Source: an uncultured Pelagibacteraceae bacterium
Lineage (GTDB): Bacteria > Pseudomonadota > Alphaproteobacteria > Pelagibacterales > Pelagibacteraceae
NCBI GenBank assembly: GCA_902588335.1
Contig: CACIOV010000001.1
Location: 1 to 45,049, forward strand
DNA length: 45,049 nucleotides
Direction of reading: 5' to 3'
Shown here piece by piece: positions 1 through 9,780 of this stretch. Numbering within the stretch: position 1 is the stretch's first letter; each line of letters starts with the position of its first letter. The position numbers and the translations under genes are program-made. The notes under the pieces are model-generated. The model saw only the letters and a program-made list of their open reading frames with translations. It did no database searches and was not told where the DNA came from.

Positions 1-437
1 ATGGAAAAGTTGGTGAAATTTTTATTGATATGAATAAAGAAGGAGAGCTAGTAAAAGCTCTTATGAATAATTTTGCTATAGCTATTTCTTTAGGTCTCCA
101 GTATGGAGTTCCTTTGGATGAATTTGTAGATGCCTTTATAGAAACTAAATTTGAACCTTCGGGAGAAATTACTGGTAACGATAGAATATTAAATGCATCA
201 TCTATTCTAGATTACATCTTTAGAGAACTAGCAATATCTTATTTAGGCAGAGAAGATCTTGCTCACACACCTTTGATCAACAAACCTATTAATGAAAAAA
301 TTGGAAATGATGATAACGAAGATACTTTTTTAAAATTAGTTAAAGGTATAACAAGTAAAGGTTTTATTAGAAGCAATTATAAAGATAAACTAGTTGATCT
401 TAGTAATGTAAGAATAAATTTAAAGAGTAATAAGTAA
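1..437 (+). CDS. nrdJ: Adenosylcobalamin-dependent (class II) ribonucleotide reductase, C-terminal end only
   Basis: The reading frame is open from the window edge (codons from base 3) and the true start lies outside. The visible part reads [14 protein letters not shown], then [30 protein letters not shown] and [16 protein letters not shown], which match the conserved C-terminal half of alphaproteobacterial B12-dependent NrdJ. That enzyme reduces ribonucleotides to deoxyribonucleotides using a cobalamin radical. The protein stops about 30 residues after the SKGFIRS segment. The long tail with a cysteine cluster that ends many family members is missing, and no cysteine at all occurs in the visible part. 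The stop is 3 bp from the convergent aspS end, so there is no space for such a tail. The family call is firm; the loss of the tail is a direct observation, but its effect is inference. Confidence 0.88.
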   Translation, partial: GKVGEIFIDMNKEGELVKALMNNFAIAISLGLQYGVPLDEFVDAFIETKFEPSGEITGNDRILNASSILDYIFRELAISYLGREDLAHTPLINKPINEKIGNDDNEDTFLKLVKGITSKGFIRSNYKDKLVDLSNVRINLKSNK

Positions 438-440
438 AAA

Positions 441-2234
441 TTATTTCTTTTTTTCCAAAACTTTGATATTTAATTCTTTAAGTTGATGTTCATCTGGTCT
501 TGATGGGGCTCCCATTAATAAATCTTCTGCCTGTTGGTTCATAGGAAACATAGTAATTTCGCGTATATTATCTGTGTCTGCTAACAACATAACAATTCTA
601 TCAATTCCTGGTGCCATTCCTCCATGTGGTGGAGCACCGTACGAAAGAGCTTTTATCATTCCTTCAAATTTCTTATTTACCTGGTCTTTGGAGTAACCAA
701 CTTTAGAAAAAACCTTATACATTAAATCTGGTAAATGATTTCTTATTGCTCCTGAGGATATTTCATGACCATTGCATACTAGATCGTATTGATATGCTTT
801 TATCGACAGAGGATCAGATTTATCAAAATCATTTAAATCAATTTGTGGCATGGAAAAAGGATTATGACTAAAATCGATTTTCTTTTCTTTCTCATTATAT
901 TGGTACATGGGATAATCTACTATCCAACAAAATTCGAATTTCTTGCTATTTATTAGATTAAGTTCTTTGCCCAATTTTTCTCTTACAATACCAGAAATTC
1001 TTTCCACTTCTTTTACCTGGTCAGAAGAGAAAAATACTGCATCACTTTCTTTTATTTTACAAATTTTTGCCAATTCATTAATGGCCTGTTCAGAAAAAAA
1101 TTTTCCTAAAGGTCCTTTTCCAATTAATTTATCTTTGTTTTTTTCAAATAAAATATAGCCCAATCCTTTTGCTCCTTCTTCTTTGGCCCAATTATTATAC
1201 CCATCAAAAAAACTTCTGGGTTTAGTTGAAGTGTTTGGAGCAGGTATGGCTCTTACTACTCCTCCTTTTTCAATTACTTTTTTGAAAATTTCTAATTTAC
1301 AATCATCTCTTTTCATAACTTCTGTTACATCAAATATTTCAATTGGGTTTCTCAAATCTGGTTTGTCAGTCCCATATTTCAACATTGAGGTTTTATAATC
1401 GATTCTTTTAAATGGAGTTTTAGAAACAGTTTTTCCTTTTCCAAATTCAGTAAAAAGTTTATAGAAAATTGGCTCTACTGCATTAAACACATCCTGCTGT
1501 TCAACAAAAGACATCTCTATATCTAATTGGTAGTGCTCTCCAGGACTTCTATCTGCTCTACCGTCTTCATCTCTAAAACAAGGTGCTATTTGAAAATATT
1601 TATCAAAGCCAGAAATCATAACCATTTGTTTAAATTGCTGAGGTGCTTGTGGTAATGCATAAAATTTTCCATGATGCATTCTACTTGGAACTAAAAAATC
1701 TCTTGCTCCCTCGGGGCTAGATGCAGTTAATATTGGTGTTTGAAATTCCAAAAACCCTTCTGAGATCATTTTATTTCTTACGTAAGAAATTACTTTGGAT
1801 CTTAATATAATATTATCATGCATTTCCTTCCTTCTTAAATCTAAGAATCTATATTTTAATCTTGTTTCCTCAGGATAATTTTGTTCTCCAAAAACAGGCA
1901 TGGGCAAATCATTAGATTCTGATAAAATTTCAAAAGAAGAAACTTTTATTTCAATCTCTCCGGTAAATAAATTTTTATTTATTGTTTCCTTTGATCTATT
2001 AACAACTAACCCTGACACACATACAACTGATTCAGGTTTTATTTTTTCTGCTATCTTAAAAAATTTATTGCTATTTTCAATAACACACTGTGTTAAACCG
2101 AAATGATCTCTTAAATCGAAAAATAAAAGATTGCCATGATCTCTCTTTCTATGAATCCAGCCTGAAAGTTTTATGGTTTCACCAGTATTTTTTTTGGTAA
2201 TTTCCGAACATGTATGAGTTCTATATTTGTGCAA
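441..2234 (-). CDS. aspS: Aspartate--tRNA ligase
   Basis: A 597-residue class II aminoacyl-tRNA synthetase that charges tRNA-Asp in the cytoplasm. An N-terminal OB-fold anticodon-binding domain (about residues 1-110, with [21 protein letters not shown]) is followed by motif 2 ([20 protein letters not shown]), a bacterial-type GAD insertion domain in the middle, and motif 3 near the C-terminus ([14 protein letters not shown]). Length is normal for the bacterial form, which is larger than the archaeal form. Many alphaproteobacteria use a non-discriminating AspRS together with GatCAB to make Asn-tRNA; nothing visible here settles which type this is. Convergent with nrdJ (3 bp gap) and followed upstream by hda on the same strand. 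Confidence 0.97.
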   Translation of the reverse strand: MHKYRTHTCSEITKKNTGETIKLSGWIHRKRDHGNLLFFDLRDHFGLTQCVIENSNKFFKIAEKIKPESVVCVSGLVVNRSKETINKNLFTGEIEIKVSSFEILSESNDLPMPVFGEQNYPEETRLKYRFLDLRRKEMHDNIILRSKVISYVRNKMISEGFLEFQTPILTASSPEGARDFLVPSRMHHGKFYALPQAPQQFKQMVMISGFDKYFQIAPCFRDEDGRADRSPGEHYQLDIEMSFVEQQDVFNAVEPIFYKLFTEFGKGKTVSKTPFKRIDYKTSMLKYGTDKPDLRNPIEIFDVTEVMKRDDCKLEIFKKVIEKGGVVRAIPAPNTSTKPRSFFDGYNNWAKEEGAKGLGYILFEKNKDKLIGKGPLGKFFSEQAINELAKICKIKESDAVFFSSDQVKEVERISGIVREKLGKELNLINSKKFEFCWIVDYPMYQYNEKEKKIDFSHNPFSMPQIDLNDFDKSDPLSIKAYQYDLVCNGHEISSGAIRNHLPDLMYKVFSKVGYSKDQVNKKFEGMIKALSYGAPPHGGMAPGIDRIVMLLADTDNIREITMFPMNQQAEDLLMGAPSRPDEHQLKELNIKVLEKKK

Positions 2235-2255
2235 TGTGATTCCTTTTTTAAAAAT

Positions 2256-2915
2256 TTATATCATTTTTAACACTTCTTTAATCATTTTTAAGCCAAATGG
2301 GCTTCCTTTTTTTAAAGAATATTTATCTAAAGTTAAAATAAATTGGGATATTTTTTCATAAGACCTATCGATTCTTTTTATAATGTAGTCAATATGCTTT
2401 TTTTCAACCTTTATTTGCTTATCTGAAAAGTTTTTTGCAAGAATTACACTAATCAAATCATCACTAGGTAGTTTTATTCCAATAATTAAACTGCTGTTAA
2501 CTCTAGATATTAAATCTTTTAACTTAAATTTATACAAATTAATTGGCTTTGTTGATGTTATAAGAAGATACTTATTATCTTGCAAAGCGACATTCCATAA
2601 TGAAAAAAGTAATTTTTCCGAAATATTTTCATTCAAATTTTCAATGATTAAAGCTTCTTTTGTTTTAAACTTAAAAAAAACTTTTTCATTTAGTTCTTTT
2701 GATTCCATTTGTAAACATTGTGTCTTATTTTTTAACATAGCAGCTAAATGAGATTTTCCCGAACCATAGGGGCCAAAAACATTAGCAATTCGTTTTACCC
2801 ATTTTGGCCAACTATTTATAAAATCATATGCCTCTTGATTACTTGAAGAAACATAGAAATCCTCTTTTTTAAAAGCGTGCTGTGAAGGAAATTTTAAAAT
2901 TAATTGATCATTCAT
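2256..2915 (-). CDS. hda: Hda-like DnaA-family regulator of replication initiation
   Basis: A 219-residue AAA+ protein related to DnaA domain III but without the DnaA DNA-binding domain. The Walker A loop is GPYGSGKSH (residues 48-56). The very N-terminus, DQLILKF, fits the QL-type sliding-clamp-binding motif of Hda, which docks on DnaN to stimulate ATP hydrolysis by DnaA after initiation (regulatory inactivation of DnaA). The Walker B region is weak (ALIIENLNE), as is common in Hda homologues. It overlaps the DUF2066 gene by 8 bp, an arrangement shared by many alphaproteobacteria. An alternative name would be a generic DnaA-like ATPase, but size, clamp motif and neighbours favour Hda. Confidence 0.85.
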   Translation of the reverse strand: MNDQLILKFPSQHAFKKEDFYVSSSNQEAYDFINSWPKWVKRIANVFGPYGSGKSHLAAMLKNKTQCLQMESKELNEKVFFKFKTKEALIIENLNENISEKLLFSLWNVALQDNKYLLITSTKPINLYKFKLKDLISRVNSSLIIGIKLPSDDLISVILAKNFSDKQIKVEKKHIDYIIKRIDRSYEKISQFILTLDKYSLKKGSPFGLKMIKEVLKMI

Positions 2916-4005
2916 TTAAATAAAGTTGCCAAAATCCTTGATCATTCCTTAGCTGATAACCATGTCTAAGCAATTCTGACCTTAGTTTTTTTGGATTGCC
3001 ATAATAATATATTTTAAAAAAAGAATTATTAATATTAAATTGTTCCAAAGCGTAATCCTCAATTATGCTTATTTTGTAAAAGATTTTTCTCAATTTATCC
3101 AAATCTTTAATATTTGCATGTTGAAATTTTATTTTTATTGATAGTGGCATTAAGAGGTTAATAAGATTTTCTTCTTTCCAAAGATCGGTGATTTTGAATT
3201 TCAAATCTTTTAAAATAGAATTTAATAACATTTTATCATTAATATTTTTTGCTTCATATGAAATATTTTTATTTATCTTATTGTTATTAAAATTAGTTTT
3301 AAGATGTATGTTTATTTTTGTATTTTGATATTCTATAAGTGCAAAAACATAATTTTTTACATCATATTTATTTACTAGATCGCTAACATCTATTTCTTCT
3401 ATTCTATCTTTTATTGCCACTATTTTAGAAATATCATCTAAATCTTCTAATGGTAATATAAAATTTATTAATTCATTTTCTATTTCAACTTGATTCCATT
3501 GTTTATAAAAAAAATTTTCATCAAAATTTTGAATTTCATTATTAATGAAAAGTAGAGGAAAGAATACTGCTGAAATGTTTTCAGGTTGAGAAAAAGAAAT
3601 ATTTCTTTCGCCCAAGAACTTTTTTACTTTAATATCATTATAAAATATTTTTATATTTGCTGTATATTCATTCTTACGATAACTTTCCTCTAATATTTGA
3701 AAACTACTAATCAAATTTTTTATTTGCTTTAATTTTATATTGTTTACTTTTGCTAAATCCCTTGAAAGTAGAATCTTAGTCGTAAGTATTTCAAAAGAAT
3801 TTATAAAAGCTTTATTGAGATATTTGTCTCTAGAAAAATTTAAATCTATTGTGCCTTTAACTTTAACATTATTTATAGTAAATATGTTTTCTTCTGCAAA
3901 ACTTTTTGTAAATGAAATAAATAGAAATATAGTTGCTGTTAAAAAAATAAGAATATATTCTCTTAAAGGAGCGATTAAATATTTAAAAAATAAATAACTT
4001 TTCAT
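2908..4005 (-). CDS. DUF2066-family exported protein of unknown function
   Basis: A 365-residue protein. Residues 16-38 form one hydrophobic segment ending in SFAEE, which looks like a signal peptide or signal anchor, so the body is probably periplasmic. The mature start (ENIFTINNVKVKG, then a stretch of the type AFINSFEILTTKILL) matches the opening of DUF2066 proteins, which in alphaproteobacteria sit between hda and purM. No catalytic motif is visible and the function is unknown. Its ATG lies on the same CATG palindrome as the ATG of the divergent purM, so the two genes have no intergenic region. No other in-frame ATG lies near the N-terminus, which supports this start. Confidence 0.72.
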   Translation of the reverse strand: MKSYLFFKYLIAPLREYILIFLTATIFLFISFTKSFAEENIFTINNVKVKGTIDLNFSRDKYLNKAFINSFEILTTKILLSRDLAKVNNIKLKQIKNLISSFQILEESYRKNEYTANIKIFYNDIKVKKFLGERNISFSQPENISAVFFPLLFINNEIQNFDENFFYKQWNQVEIENELINFILPLEDLDDISKIVAIKDRIEEIDVSDLVNKYDVKNYVFALIEYQNTKINIHLKTNFNNNKINKNISYEAKNINDKMLLNSILKDLKFKITDLWKEENLINLLMPLSIKIKFQHANIKDLDKLRKIFYKISIIEDYALEQFNINNSFFKIYYYGNPKKLRSELLRHGYQLRNDQGFWQLYLNE

Positions 4006-5041
4006 GAAGAAGGCCTATAATACTTATAAAAAAAGCGGTGTTAATATGGCAACCGCAGATAAGTTAGTAAATTACATATCTAAAATATCAAGGAAAACTT
4101 ACAAAAAAAATACTGAAACAAAATCTTTTAAAAATATTGGTAGTTTTGGTTCAATTTTTGATTTGTCCCAATTAAAAATGAATAACCCTCTGATTGTATC
4201 ATCTGTTGATGGCGTTGGTACAAAAATTGAAATAGCAAACAAATTTAAAAAATATAAGACAATTGGAATAGATCTAGTCGCTATGTCTGTTAACGATTTG
4301 CTAGTTCAGGGCGCAAAACCAATTTTTTTTTTAGACTATATAGCTATTAATAAACTCAAATATAAAAAAGTAAAAAATATTTTAGATGGAATAGTTTTAG
4401 GATGTAAATTAGCAGATTGTGCTTTGATTGGTGGGGAAACAGCTGAAATGCCAGGAACTTATGCCAAAAATAAGTTTGATTTAGCTGGATTTGCAGTTGG
4501 TCTAGTTGAAAAAAAAAAATTATTAATCAAAACTAAAATTAAATCGGACGATATTGTGTTAGCAGTACCATCTTCAGGTCTACATTCAAATGGGTTTTCT
4601 CTAATTAGGCATGTATTAAAAAAAAAAACAATTTCTTCTTTGCCTTTGTATATTAAAAAAGAATTAATAAAACCAACAAAAATTTACGCCAGAGAACTTA
4701 ACAAAATTAATAAAAAAAAATTAATTAGTGGTTGTGCAAATATAACTGGTGGAGGATTGTTGAATAATTTAATTAGAATTGTTCCTGATAATTTGTGTTT
4801 AAATATTGATTTATCAAAAATAAAAATTAAAGCTATTTTTAAATGGTTAAAGCAAAAAAATATAACGGATTCTGAAATGCTTAAAACATTTAATTGTGGA
4901 GTTGGTTTTTGCTTAATTGCAAAAAGGCAAAATATAAATAAAATTAAAAGAATATTTTCTAAAGAATATCAGCCTTATCCAATTGGTTTTGTTTCTAAAG
5001 AAAAAATAAAAATTAAAACATCGGGAATACTTAAATGGTAA
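4004..5041 (+). CDS. purM: Phosphoribosylformylglycinamidine cyclo-ligase (AIR synthetase)
   Basis: A 345-residue PurM that makes aminoimidazole ribotide from FGAM with ATP, step five of purine synthesis. The N-terminus YKKSGVNMATADKLV, the substrate loop SSVDGVGTKIEIA, LIGGETAEMPGTY and VPSSGLHSNGFSLIR are all typical. The N-terminal match to other PurM proteins supports the start at 4004. That start shares its CATG with the divergent DUF2066 gene, so the promoter must lie inside that gene; TTGCTG (3933-3938) and TATATT (3954-3959), 15 bp apart, are a weak candidate pair. Two A11 tracts (4509-4519 and 4618-4628) keep the frame. purN starts before the stop (7 bp overlap). Confidence 0.97.
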   Translation: MKKAYNTYKKSGVNMATADKLVNYISKISRKTYKKNTETKSFKNIGSFGSIFDLSQLKMNNPLIVSSVDGVGTKIEIANKFKKYKTIGIDLVAMSVNDLLVQGAKPIFFLDYIAINKLKYKKVKNILDGIVLGCKLADCALIGGETAEMPGTYAKNKFDLAGFAVGLVEKKKLLIKTKIKSDDIVLAVPSSGLHSNGFSLIRHVLKKKTISSLPLYIKKELIKPTKIYARELNKINKKKLISGCANITGGGLLNNLIRIVPDNLCLNIDLSKIKIKAIFKWLKQKNITDSEMLKTFNCGVGFCLIAKRQNINKIKRIFSKEYQPYPIGFVSKEKIKIKTSGILKW

Positions 5042-5598
5042 AAAAAATAAGATCATGTGTTTTTATTTCTGGCAAAGGATCAAACCTTAAATCCTTGATA
5101 AAAAACTCAAGAGATTACAATTTTCCAATTAAAATCGAACTAATTATATCAAATAATATAAAAGCAGGCGGAATCCGGTTAGCAAAACAATACTCCATTC
5201 CATATAAATTTTTTCCATCTGATGATCAAAAAAAATTTGAAAGAAACTGCTTAATTGAAATAAAGAAAAGAAAAATAAAGTTTTTATGTCTAGCTGGCTT
5301 TATGAAGATATTATCAAGTGATTTTATAAGAACCTTTCGTCATAAAATTATAAATATTCATCCCTCTTTACTACCAAAATATAAAGGAATTAATACTCAT
5401 AAAAGAGTTTTAAAAAGTAAAGAGAAATACTCAGGTTGCACTGTTCATTTTGTTACACCCATATTAGATTCTGGAAAAATAATTTCACAAAGGAAAATCT
5501 TAATCGGCAAAAGTGAAACGGAAGATTCTCTTAGAACTAAAATTTTAAAGCAAGAGCATAAACTTTATTCTCAATCAATCATTGCTATATTTAAATAA
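5035..5598 (+). CDS. purN: Phosphoribosylglycinamide formyltransferase (GART, folate-dependent)
   Basis: A 187-residue PurN that transfers a formyl group from 10-formyl-THF to glycinamide ribotide, step three of purine synthesis. The phosphate-binding ISGKGSNLKSLI is at residues 11-22. The catalytic residues are present as N107 and H109 in INIHPSLLPKYKG and D145 in TPILDSGKII, matching the Asn/His/Asp triad of the family. The length is slightly short (about 210 is typical) because of a reduced C-terminus. It overlaps purM by 7 bp, so the two are presumably translated together. It converges on ndk with a 4 bp gap and no terminator. Confidence 0.96.
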   Translation: MVKKIRSCVFISGKGSNLKSLIKNSRDYNFPIKIELIISNNIKAGGIRLAKQYSIPYKFFPSDDQKKFERNCLIEIKKRKIKFLCLAGFMKILSSDFIRTFRHKIINIHPSLLPKYKGINTHKRVLKSKEKYSGCTVHFVTPILDSGKIISQRKILIGKSETEDSLRTKILKQEHKLYSQSIIAIFK

Positions 5599-5602
5599 TT
5601 AT

Positions 5603-6004
5603 TTATTTAAAAAAAAAATTTATTTCAATTTTTCCATTTTCAACACTATCTGATCCGTGAACAGAATTTTTATCAATTGAAATACCGTACATTTTCCTTA
5701 ATGTTCCTTCTTCAGCTTTAGTAGGATCAGTAGCTCCCATTAACTGTCTATTTTTTGATACTACATTTTCACCCTCTAATATCATTGCTATTATTGGGCC
5801 AGATGACAAATAGCTACACAATTTATCATAAAATGGTTTTGATTGATGCACTTTATAAAATTCAGATGCTTCTTCTTTTGAAATTTTAATCTTCTTACTT
5901 TTTAAAATTTTTATATTATTTTTTTTAAAAAATGATTTTATTTCTTTATCTAATTTTCTTTCTACAGCATCAGGTTTAATGATTGATAAAGTTTGCTCAA
6001 TCAT
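5603..6004 (-). CDS. ndk: Nucleoside diphosphate kinase
   Basis: A 133-residue NDK that balances nucleoside triphosphate pools by moving the gamma phosphate through a phosphohistidine. The active-site histidine is H116 in SVHGSDSVENG. The N-terminus EQTLSIIKPDAV and the NRQLMGATDPTKAEEGTLRK segment are standard. It lies 3 bp downstream of pepA on the same strand and probably shares its transcript. In many alphaproteobacteria holC lies between these two genes; it is not here. Confidence 0.97.
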   Translation of the reverse strand: MIEQTLSIIKPDAVERKLDKEIKSFFKKNNIKILKSKKIKISKEEASEFYKVHQSKPFYDKLCSYLSSGPIIAMILEGENVVSKNRQLMGATDPTKAEEGTLRKMYGISIDKNSVHGSDSVENGKIEINFFFK

Positions 6005-6007
6005 ATT

Positions 6008-7486
6008 TTATTCGTAATATTCTTTTACTAAATTATTTAACAGCCTTACTCCAAAGCCCGTTGCACCTCCAGGATTTAAATTTGCAGCTTTTTTTGAAAA
6101 TGCCATTCCAGCAATATCCAAATGTACCCATGGAGTATTGTTAATAATAAATCTTTGTAAAAATTGAGCTGCTGTAATAGATCCTGCTCCTCCTGCATAA
6201 TTAATGTTTTGAACATCAGCTATACTTGAATTCATCAACTTGTCATAATTCTTATGAAGAGGCAATCTCCAAACTTTTTCATTTACATTTTCGCTTGCTT
6301 TAAAAACATTTTTAGATAGTTCGTCGTTATTTGAAAATAATCCAGCATATTCTTCTCCCAAACTTACAATTATTGCACCGGTTAATGTAGCAAGATCTAT
6401 AATAAATTTTGGTTTATATTTTTTCTCTGCAAAACTTAAAGCGTCCGCTAAAACAAGTCTTCCTTCAGCATCAGTATTGAGCACTTCTATAGTTTTGCCT
6501 GAATAAGATTTAACAATATCACCCGGCCTTTGAGCATTTCCTCCTGGCATATTTTCAACTAATCCAACTACACCAACAGCATTTATTTTTGCCTTTCTTA
6601 ATGCAAATGATTTTAACAAACCTACAACAACTGCTGAGCCAGCCATATCATATTTCATTTCTTCCATGAATCTTGCTGGCTTTAATGAAATACCTCCTGT
6701 ATCAAAGCACACTCCTTTTCCAACAAAAGCTAAAGGATTTTGTTTTGATTGTTTTTTTCCATTCCATTCAATAGTCACTAGATAAGATTCATTAACACTT
6801 CCTTGCCCAACTCCTAACAAAGCATTAAAACCTAATTTTTTTAATTCTTTTTCATCATATGCTTTTACTTTTAGTCCAAGCTTAGACAATTTTTTAATTT
6901 CTTGTACATAAGTTTTGGGATTTAAAACATTAGGAGGCTCCGAAACTAAATCTCTAGTTAAAAAAACTCCATCTTTTATTGCTTCATAATATTTATAATT
7001 ATTTCCTATATCATTTTTATAAGAAGTTACAATTTTGGTATCGATTTTACTATTTAGGTTTTCTTTACTTAAAGTTTTATACTTATTGAAAGTGTAACCC
7101 TTTAGATTAAATCCAAAAATAAATTCGGAAAAACACTTTGCTAATTTATCCTTTTGTTCATTTAAACTGTCTGCATATATATCAATTGAATTAATATTTT
7201 TAAATTTTTTAACATAAGTATAAAACGCTCCGCCAATCTCTTCGAAATAATAATTTTCATACTTATTTTTAACTTTAATTATAAAACATTTCTTTTTTTC
7301 AGAAATATCTAACGAGTTTATTTCCTCTTTCTTCTTTTTTGTTTTTAATGACTTGAGAAATGAATCAATTTTTTTACCTAGTTCATTAGATAAAACATTC
7401 TTTTTATCTTTGTAGTCGTATTTTTCTGTTACAAAAATGACAAATGCATCATTATTTTCACCTAAACTGCTTGCAAAACTTAACAT
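6008..7486 (-). CDS. pepA: Leucyl aminopeptidase (M17 family)
   Basis: A 492-residue cytosolic metallopeptidase that removes N-terminal residues from peptides. The C-terminal catalytic domain carries the metal-binding and active-site blocks GKGVCFDTGGISLK (about 257-269), YDMAGSA and the signature NTDAEGRLVLADAL (337-350). The N-terminal macro-like domain (1-165) is divergent and lysine-rich, as is common in this family. Bacterial M17 enzymes such as PepA can also bind DNA and act in Xer recombination or regulation; nothing here shows that role. It is followed 3 bp later by ndk and is divergent from lptF across 72 bp, which must hold both promoters. Confidence 0.96.
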   Translation of the reverse strand: MLSFASSLGENNDAFVIFVTEKYDYKDKKNVLSNELGKKIDSFLKSLKTKKKKEEINSLDISEKKKCFIIKVKNKYENYYFEEIGGAFYTYVKKFKNINSIDIYADSLNEQKDKLAKCFSEFIFGFNLKGYTFNKYKTLSKENLNSKIDTKIVTSYKNDIGNNYKYYEAIKDGVFLTRDLVSEPPNVLNPKTYVQEIKKLSKLGLKVKAYDEKELKKLGFNALLGVGQGSVNESYLVTIEWNGKKQSKQNPLAFVGKGVCFDTGGISLKPARFMEEMKYDMAGSAVVVGLLKSFALRKAKINAVGVVGLVENMPGGNAQRPGDIVKSYSGKTIEVLNTDAEGRLVLADALSFAEKKYKPKFIIDLATLTGAIIVSLGEEYAGLFSNNDELSKNVFKASENVNEKVWRLPLHKNYDKLMNSSIADVQNINYAGGAGSITAAQFLQRFIINNTPWVHLDIAGMAFSKKAANLNPGGATGFGVRLLNNLVKEYYE

Positions 7487-7558
7487 TTTTCCTACCTTTA
7501 ACGTAAAAATTGAATTCTATTCAAAGTTGATTTATTAAATACATAATACATCTTTTAA

Positions 7559-8686
7559 ATGAAAAAAACAATTTACAGATATTTTTTTTATGAATTTCTA
7601 AGATATTTTACCATAACTCTATTTGCTTTGGCTATAATAGTTTGGACTATCCAAGCAGTAAACTATCTTGATCTTGTTTCTGAAGATGGACACGCATTTA
7701 CAATTTACTTTTCTTATTCATTTTTAACATTATCAAAAGTAATAACAAAGCTTATGCCCTTCTGTTTCTTGATAGCAACAGTACTAACGGTTTCAAAATT
7801 AGAAAAGGATAATGAGCTTATGGTCCTTTGGACTTCTGGTTTAAATAAAATTCATATTGCAAATTTTTTATTTACTGTATCCCTTCTAGTGATGTTTTTG
7901 CAAATTTTATTTACCACCGCTATTAACCCCAAACTATTATATATTTCTAGAATGTTATTAAAAAATTCAGAATTACAATTTATTCCATCGTTGCTTAAAG
8001 AAAGGCAGTTCAATGACACTGTAGAAGGTCTAACAATATTTGTTGATAAAAAAGATGATGATCAAGTTTTTAGAAATATTTTTATAAGGGATGATGGCAA
8101 AATTTTATCTGAAGTAGATGGTTCGTCTTCTACAATTTTTGCTGAATATGGTTATATCAATGATGAAGAAAAAAATTTAATTTTACACAATGGTAGTATT
8201 CAAAGACTGAAAGAAGATGGATCAATTAACGTTTTTCAATTTGATAAAACCGCACTTAATCTTTCTGGTCTTGCTACAAAAAGTATTTCTGAACCAAAAA
8301 TGCAAGAAACTTCCACTATAGAAATTTTTTCTTGCCTCATTCAAAAAGATATAAGTATACATAACTGTAATCTTGATAAAAAATCTCTTATGGATAATAA
8401 AATAGAAATTAATAAAAGATTTGGTATGCCCTTTTATATACCTTTGATTGCACTGCTGTGTAGTTTTTTGCTAGCTTCAAGAAAAGACAAAAAAATATAC
8501 AGTTATAAAAAATATATTTATTTTTTTATTGGTTTTTTAATCCTAGCTTCTTCAGAAATAATCGTAAGATATTCTGGAACTTCATGGAAACATAGTGCTG
8601 CTTATTATTTGATACCTTTGCTAATGAGTCCATTGTTTTATTTAATTTTAATAAGAACTTTTAAATATGAAAATTTGTCTAAATAA
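7559..8686 (+). CDS. lptF: LPS export ABC transporter permease LptF
   Basis: A 375-residue YjgP/YjgQ-family permease. Three N-terminal membrane helices (about residues 12-35, 50-78 and 98-122) are followed by a periplasmic beta-jellyroll-like domain (about 125-285) and three C-terminal helices, the LptF layout. With LptG and the LptB ATPase (not in this window) it extracts LPS from the inner membrane and passes it to the Lpt bridge. The opening KKTIYRYFFYEFLRYF is typical of LptF. lptG follows after 2 bp. A weak promoter pair, TTGAAT (7510-7515) and TATTAA (7533-7538) at 17 bp, lies just upstream. Confidence 0.9.
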   Translation: MKKTIYRYFFYEFLRYFTITLFALAIIVWTIQAVNYLDLVSEDGHAFTIYFSYSFLTLSKVITKLMPFCFLIATVLTVSKLEKDNELMVLWTSGLNKIHIANFLFTVSLLVMFLQILFTTAINPKLLYISRMLLKNSELQFIPSLLKERQFNDTVEGLTIFVDKKDDDQVFRNIFIRDDGKILSEVDGSSSTIFAEYGYINDEEKNLILHNGSIQRLKEDGSINVFQFDKTALNLSGLATKSISEPKMQETSTIEIFSCLIQKDISIHNCNLDKKSLMDNKIEINKRFGMPFYIPLIALLCSFLLASRKDKKIYSYKKYIYFFIGFLILASSEIIVRYSGTSWKHSAAYYLIPLLMSPLFYLILIRTFKYENLSK

Positions 8687-8688
8687 TC

Positions 8689-9780
8689 ATGATTAGATCT
8701 CTCATAATAAATAAATATATTATTAAAGAATTTATTAAAACTGTCATAATTATGCTCTTAGCTTGTTTCTGCTTAGGTTTTATTGTGAACTTATTTGAAG
8801 AAATAAATTTTTTTAAAGACCTTGATGTTGGTATCTACCTTCCCATAATGATGACAACTCTATTTGTACCAACTTTACTTTATAATATGTTTCCTTTCAT
8901 AGTTTTGCTTTCAGGTATTTGGTTTTTTTTAAAAATAAAAAAAAGTGATGAAGTAACAGCCATGAAGGTTTTTGGAATGTCAAATTTTTCAATAATTATA
9001 GTTCCAGGTCTTATATCAATTCTTTTAGGTGTTTTTTTTGTAACATCAATAAATCCAATCACTTCTGTTTTGGTTATGAAATACGAAAGAATAAAAGGAA
9101 ACTATGAGAGAGATCTAGACTATCTTGCAGCAATTACTGAAAACGGAATATGGATTAAAGAAAAAAGCTTAGAAAAAAATACAATTATTAGATCTTCTCA
9201 CTTAGAAAATGAAAATTTAATGGAGGTAACAATTTACGAATTTGATGATGATATAAATTTTTTAAGAAGAATTGAAGCTACTTCTGCTAATATAAATTCA
9301 AATAAATGGAATTTGAAAAATGTAAAAATTATAGACAAAAAGGGAAAAATTGTTTCGGACAATATAAAAAATTTTTCATACACCAGTGTATATGATTTGA
9401 AAAAAATCAAAACTTTATATTCAAATCTAGATACTATCTCATTTTGGAATATAGAAGATCAAATTAGACTTCTAGAAGAAAGAGGCTATTCTACAAGGGA
9501 AATGGAAACAAAGCTCCATAAATCACTCGCTTTTCCTTTCTTTTTATTAAGCATGCTTTTGTTAAGTGGTGTTTTTACTTTAGGGACAAATATTAAAGAA
9601 AATAATTCGACCTACATATTTTTAGCTATAGTTTCGAGTGTAATAATTTATTTTTTTAATGATCTTTCATCAGTTTTAGGCAAAACAGAAAAATTACCGA
9701 TAAGTATTTCTGTTTGGATGCCAATAGTAATTATTTTTATTTTTAGCGCAGTAGGTGTTATCCATGCAAATCAAAAATAG
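8689..9780 (+). CDS. lptG: LPS export ABC transporter permease LptG
   Basis: A 363-residue partner of LptF with the same plan: three membrane helices, a periplasmic domain (about 130-265) and three further helices. The start INKYIIKEFIKTVIIMLL, the KKSDEVTAMKVFGMS coupling-helix region (about 85-99) that contacts LptB, and LAFPFFLLSMLLLSGVFTL near the C-terminus are characteristic. The order lptF-lptG-lptD is the usual one in alphaproteobacteria. The end overlaps the beginning of lptD by 17 bp. Confidence 0.9.
   Translation: MIRSLIINKYIIKEFIKTVIIMLLACFCLGFIVNLFEEINFFKDLDVGIYLPIMMTTLFVPTLLYNMFPFIVLLSGIWFFLKIKKSDEVTAMKVFGMSNFSIIIVPGLISILLGVFFVTSINPITSVLVMKYERIKGNYERDLDYLAAITENGIWIKEKSLEKNTIIRSSHLENENLMEVTIYEFDDDINFLRRIEATSANINSNKWNLKNVKIIDKKGKIVSDNIKNFSYTSVYDLKKIKTLYSNLDTISFWNIEDQIRLLEERGYSTREMETKLHKSLAFPFFLLSMLLLSGVFTLGTNIKENNSTYIFLAIVSSVIIYFFNDLSSVLGKTEKLPISISVWMPIVIIFIFSAVGVIHANQK

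Noticed and set aside
5585..5620. AT-only palindromic stretch between purN and ndk
   Set aside because: Made of A/T only and within coding ends; too weak to be a terminator.
9755..9763. GTG start for lptD three codons before the ATG
   Set aside because: The ATG at 9764 gives a normal signal peptide; the extra residues add nothing.
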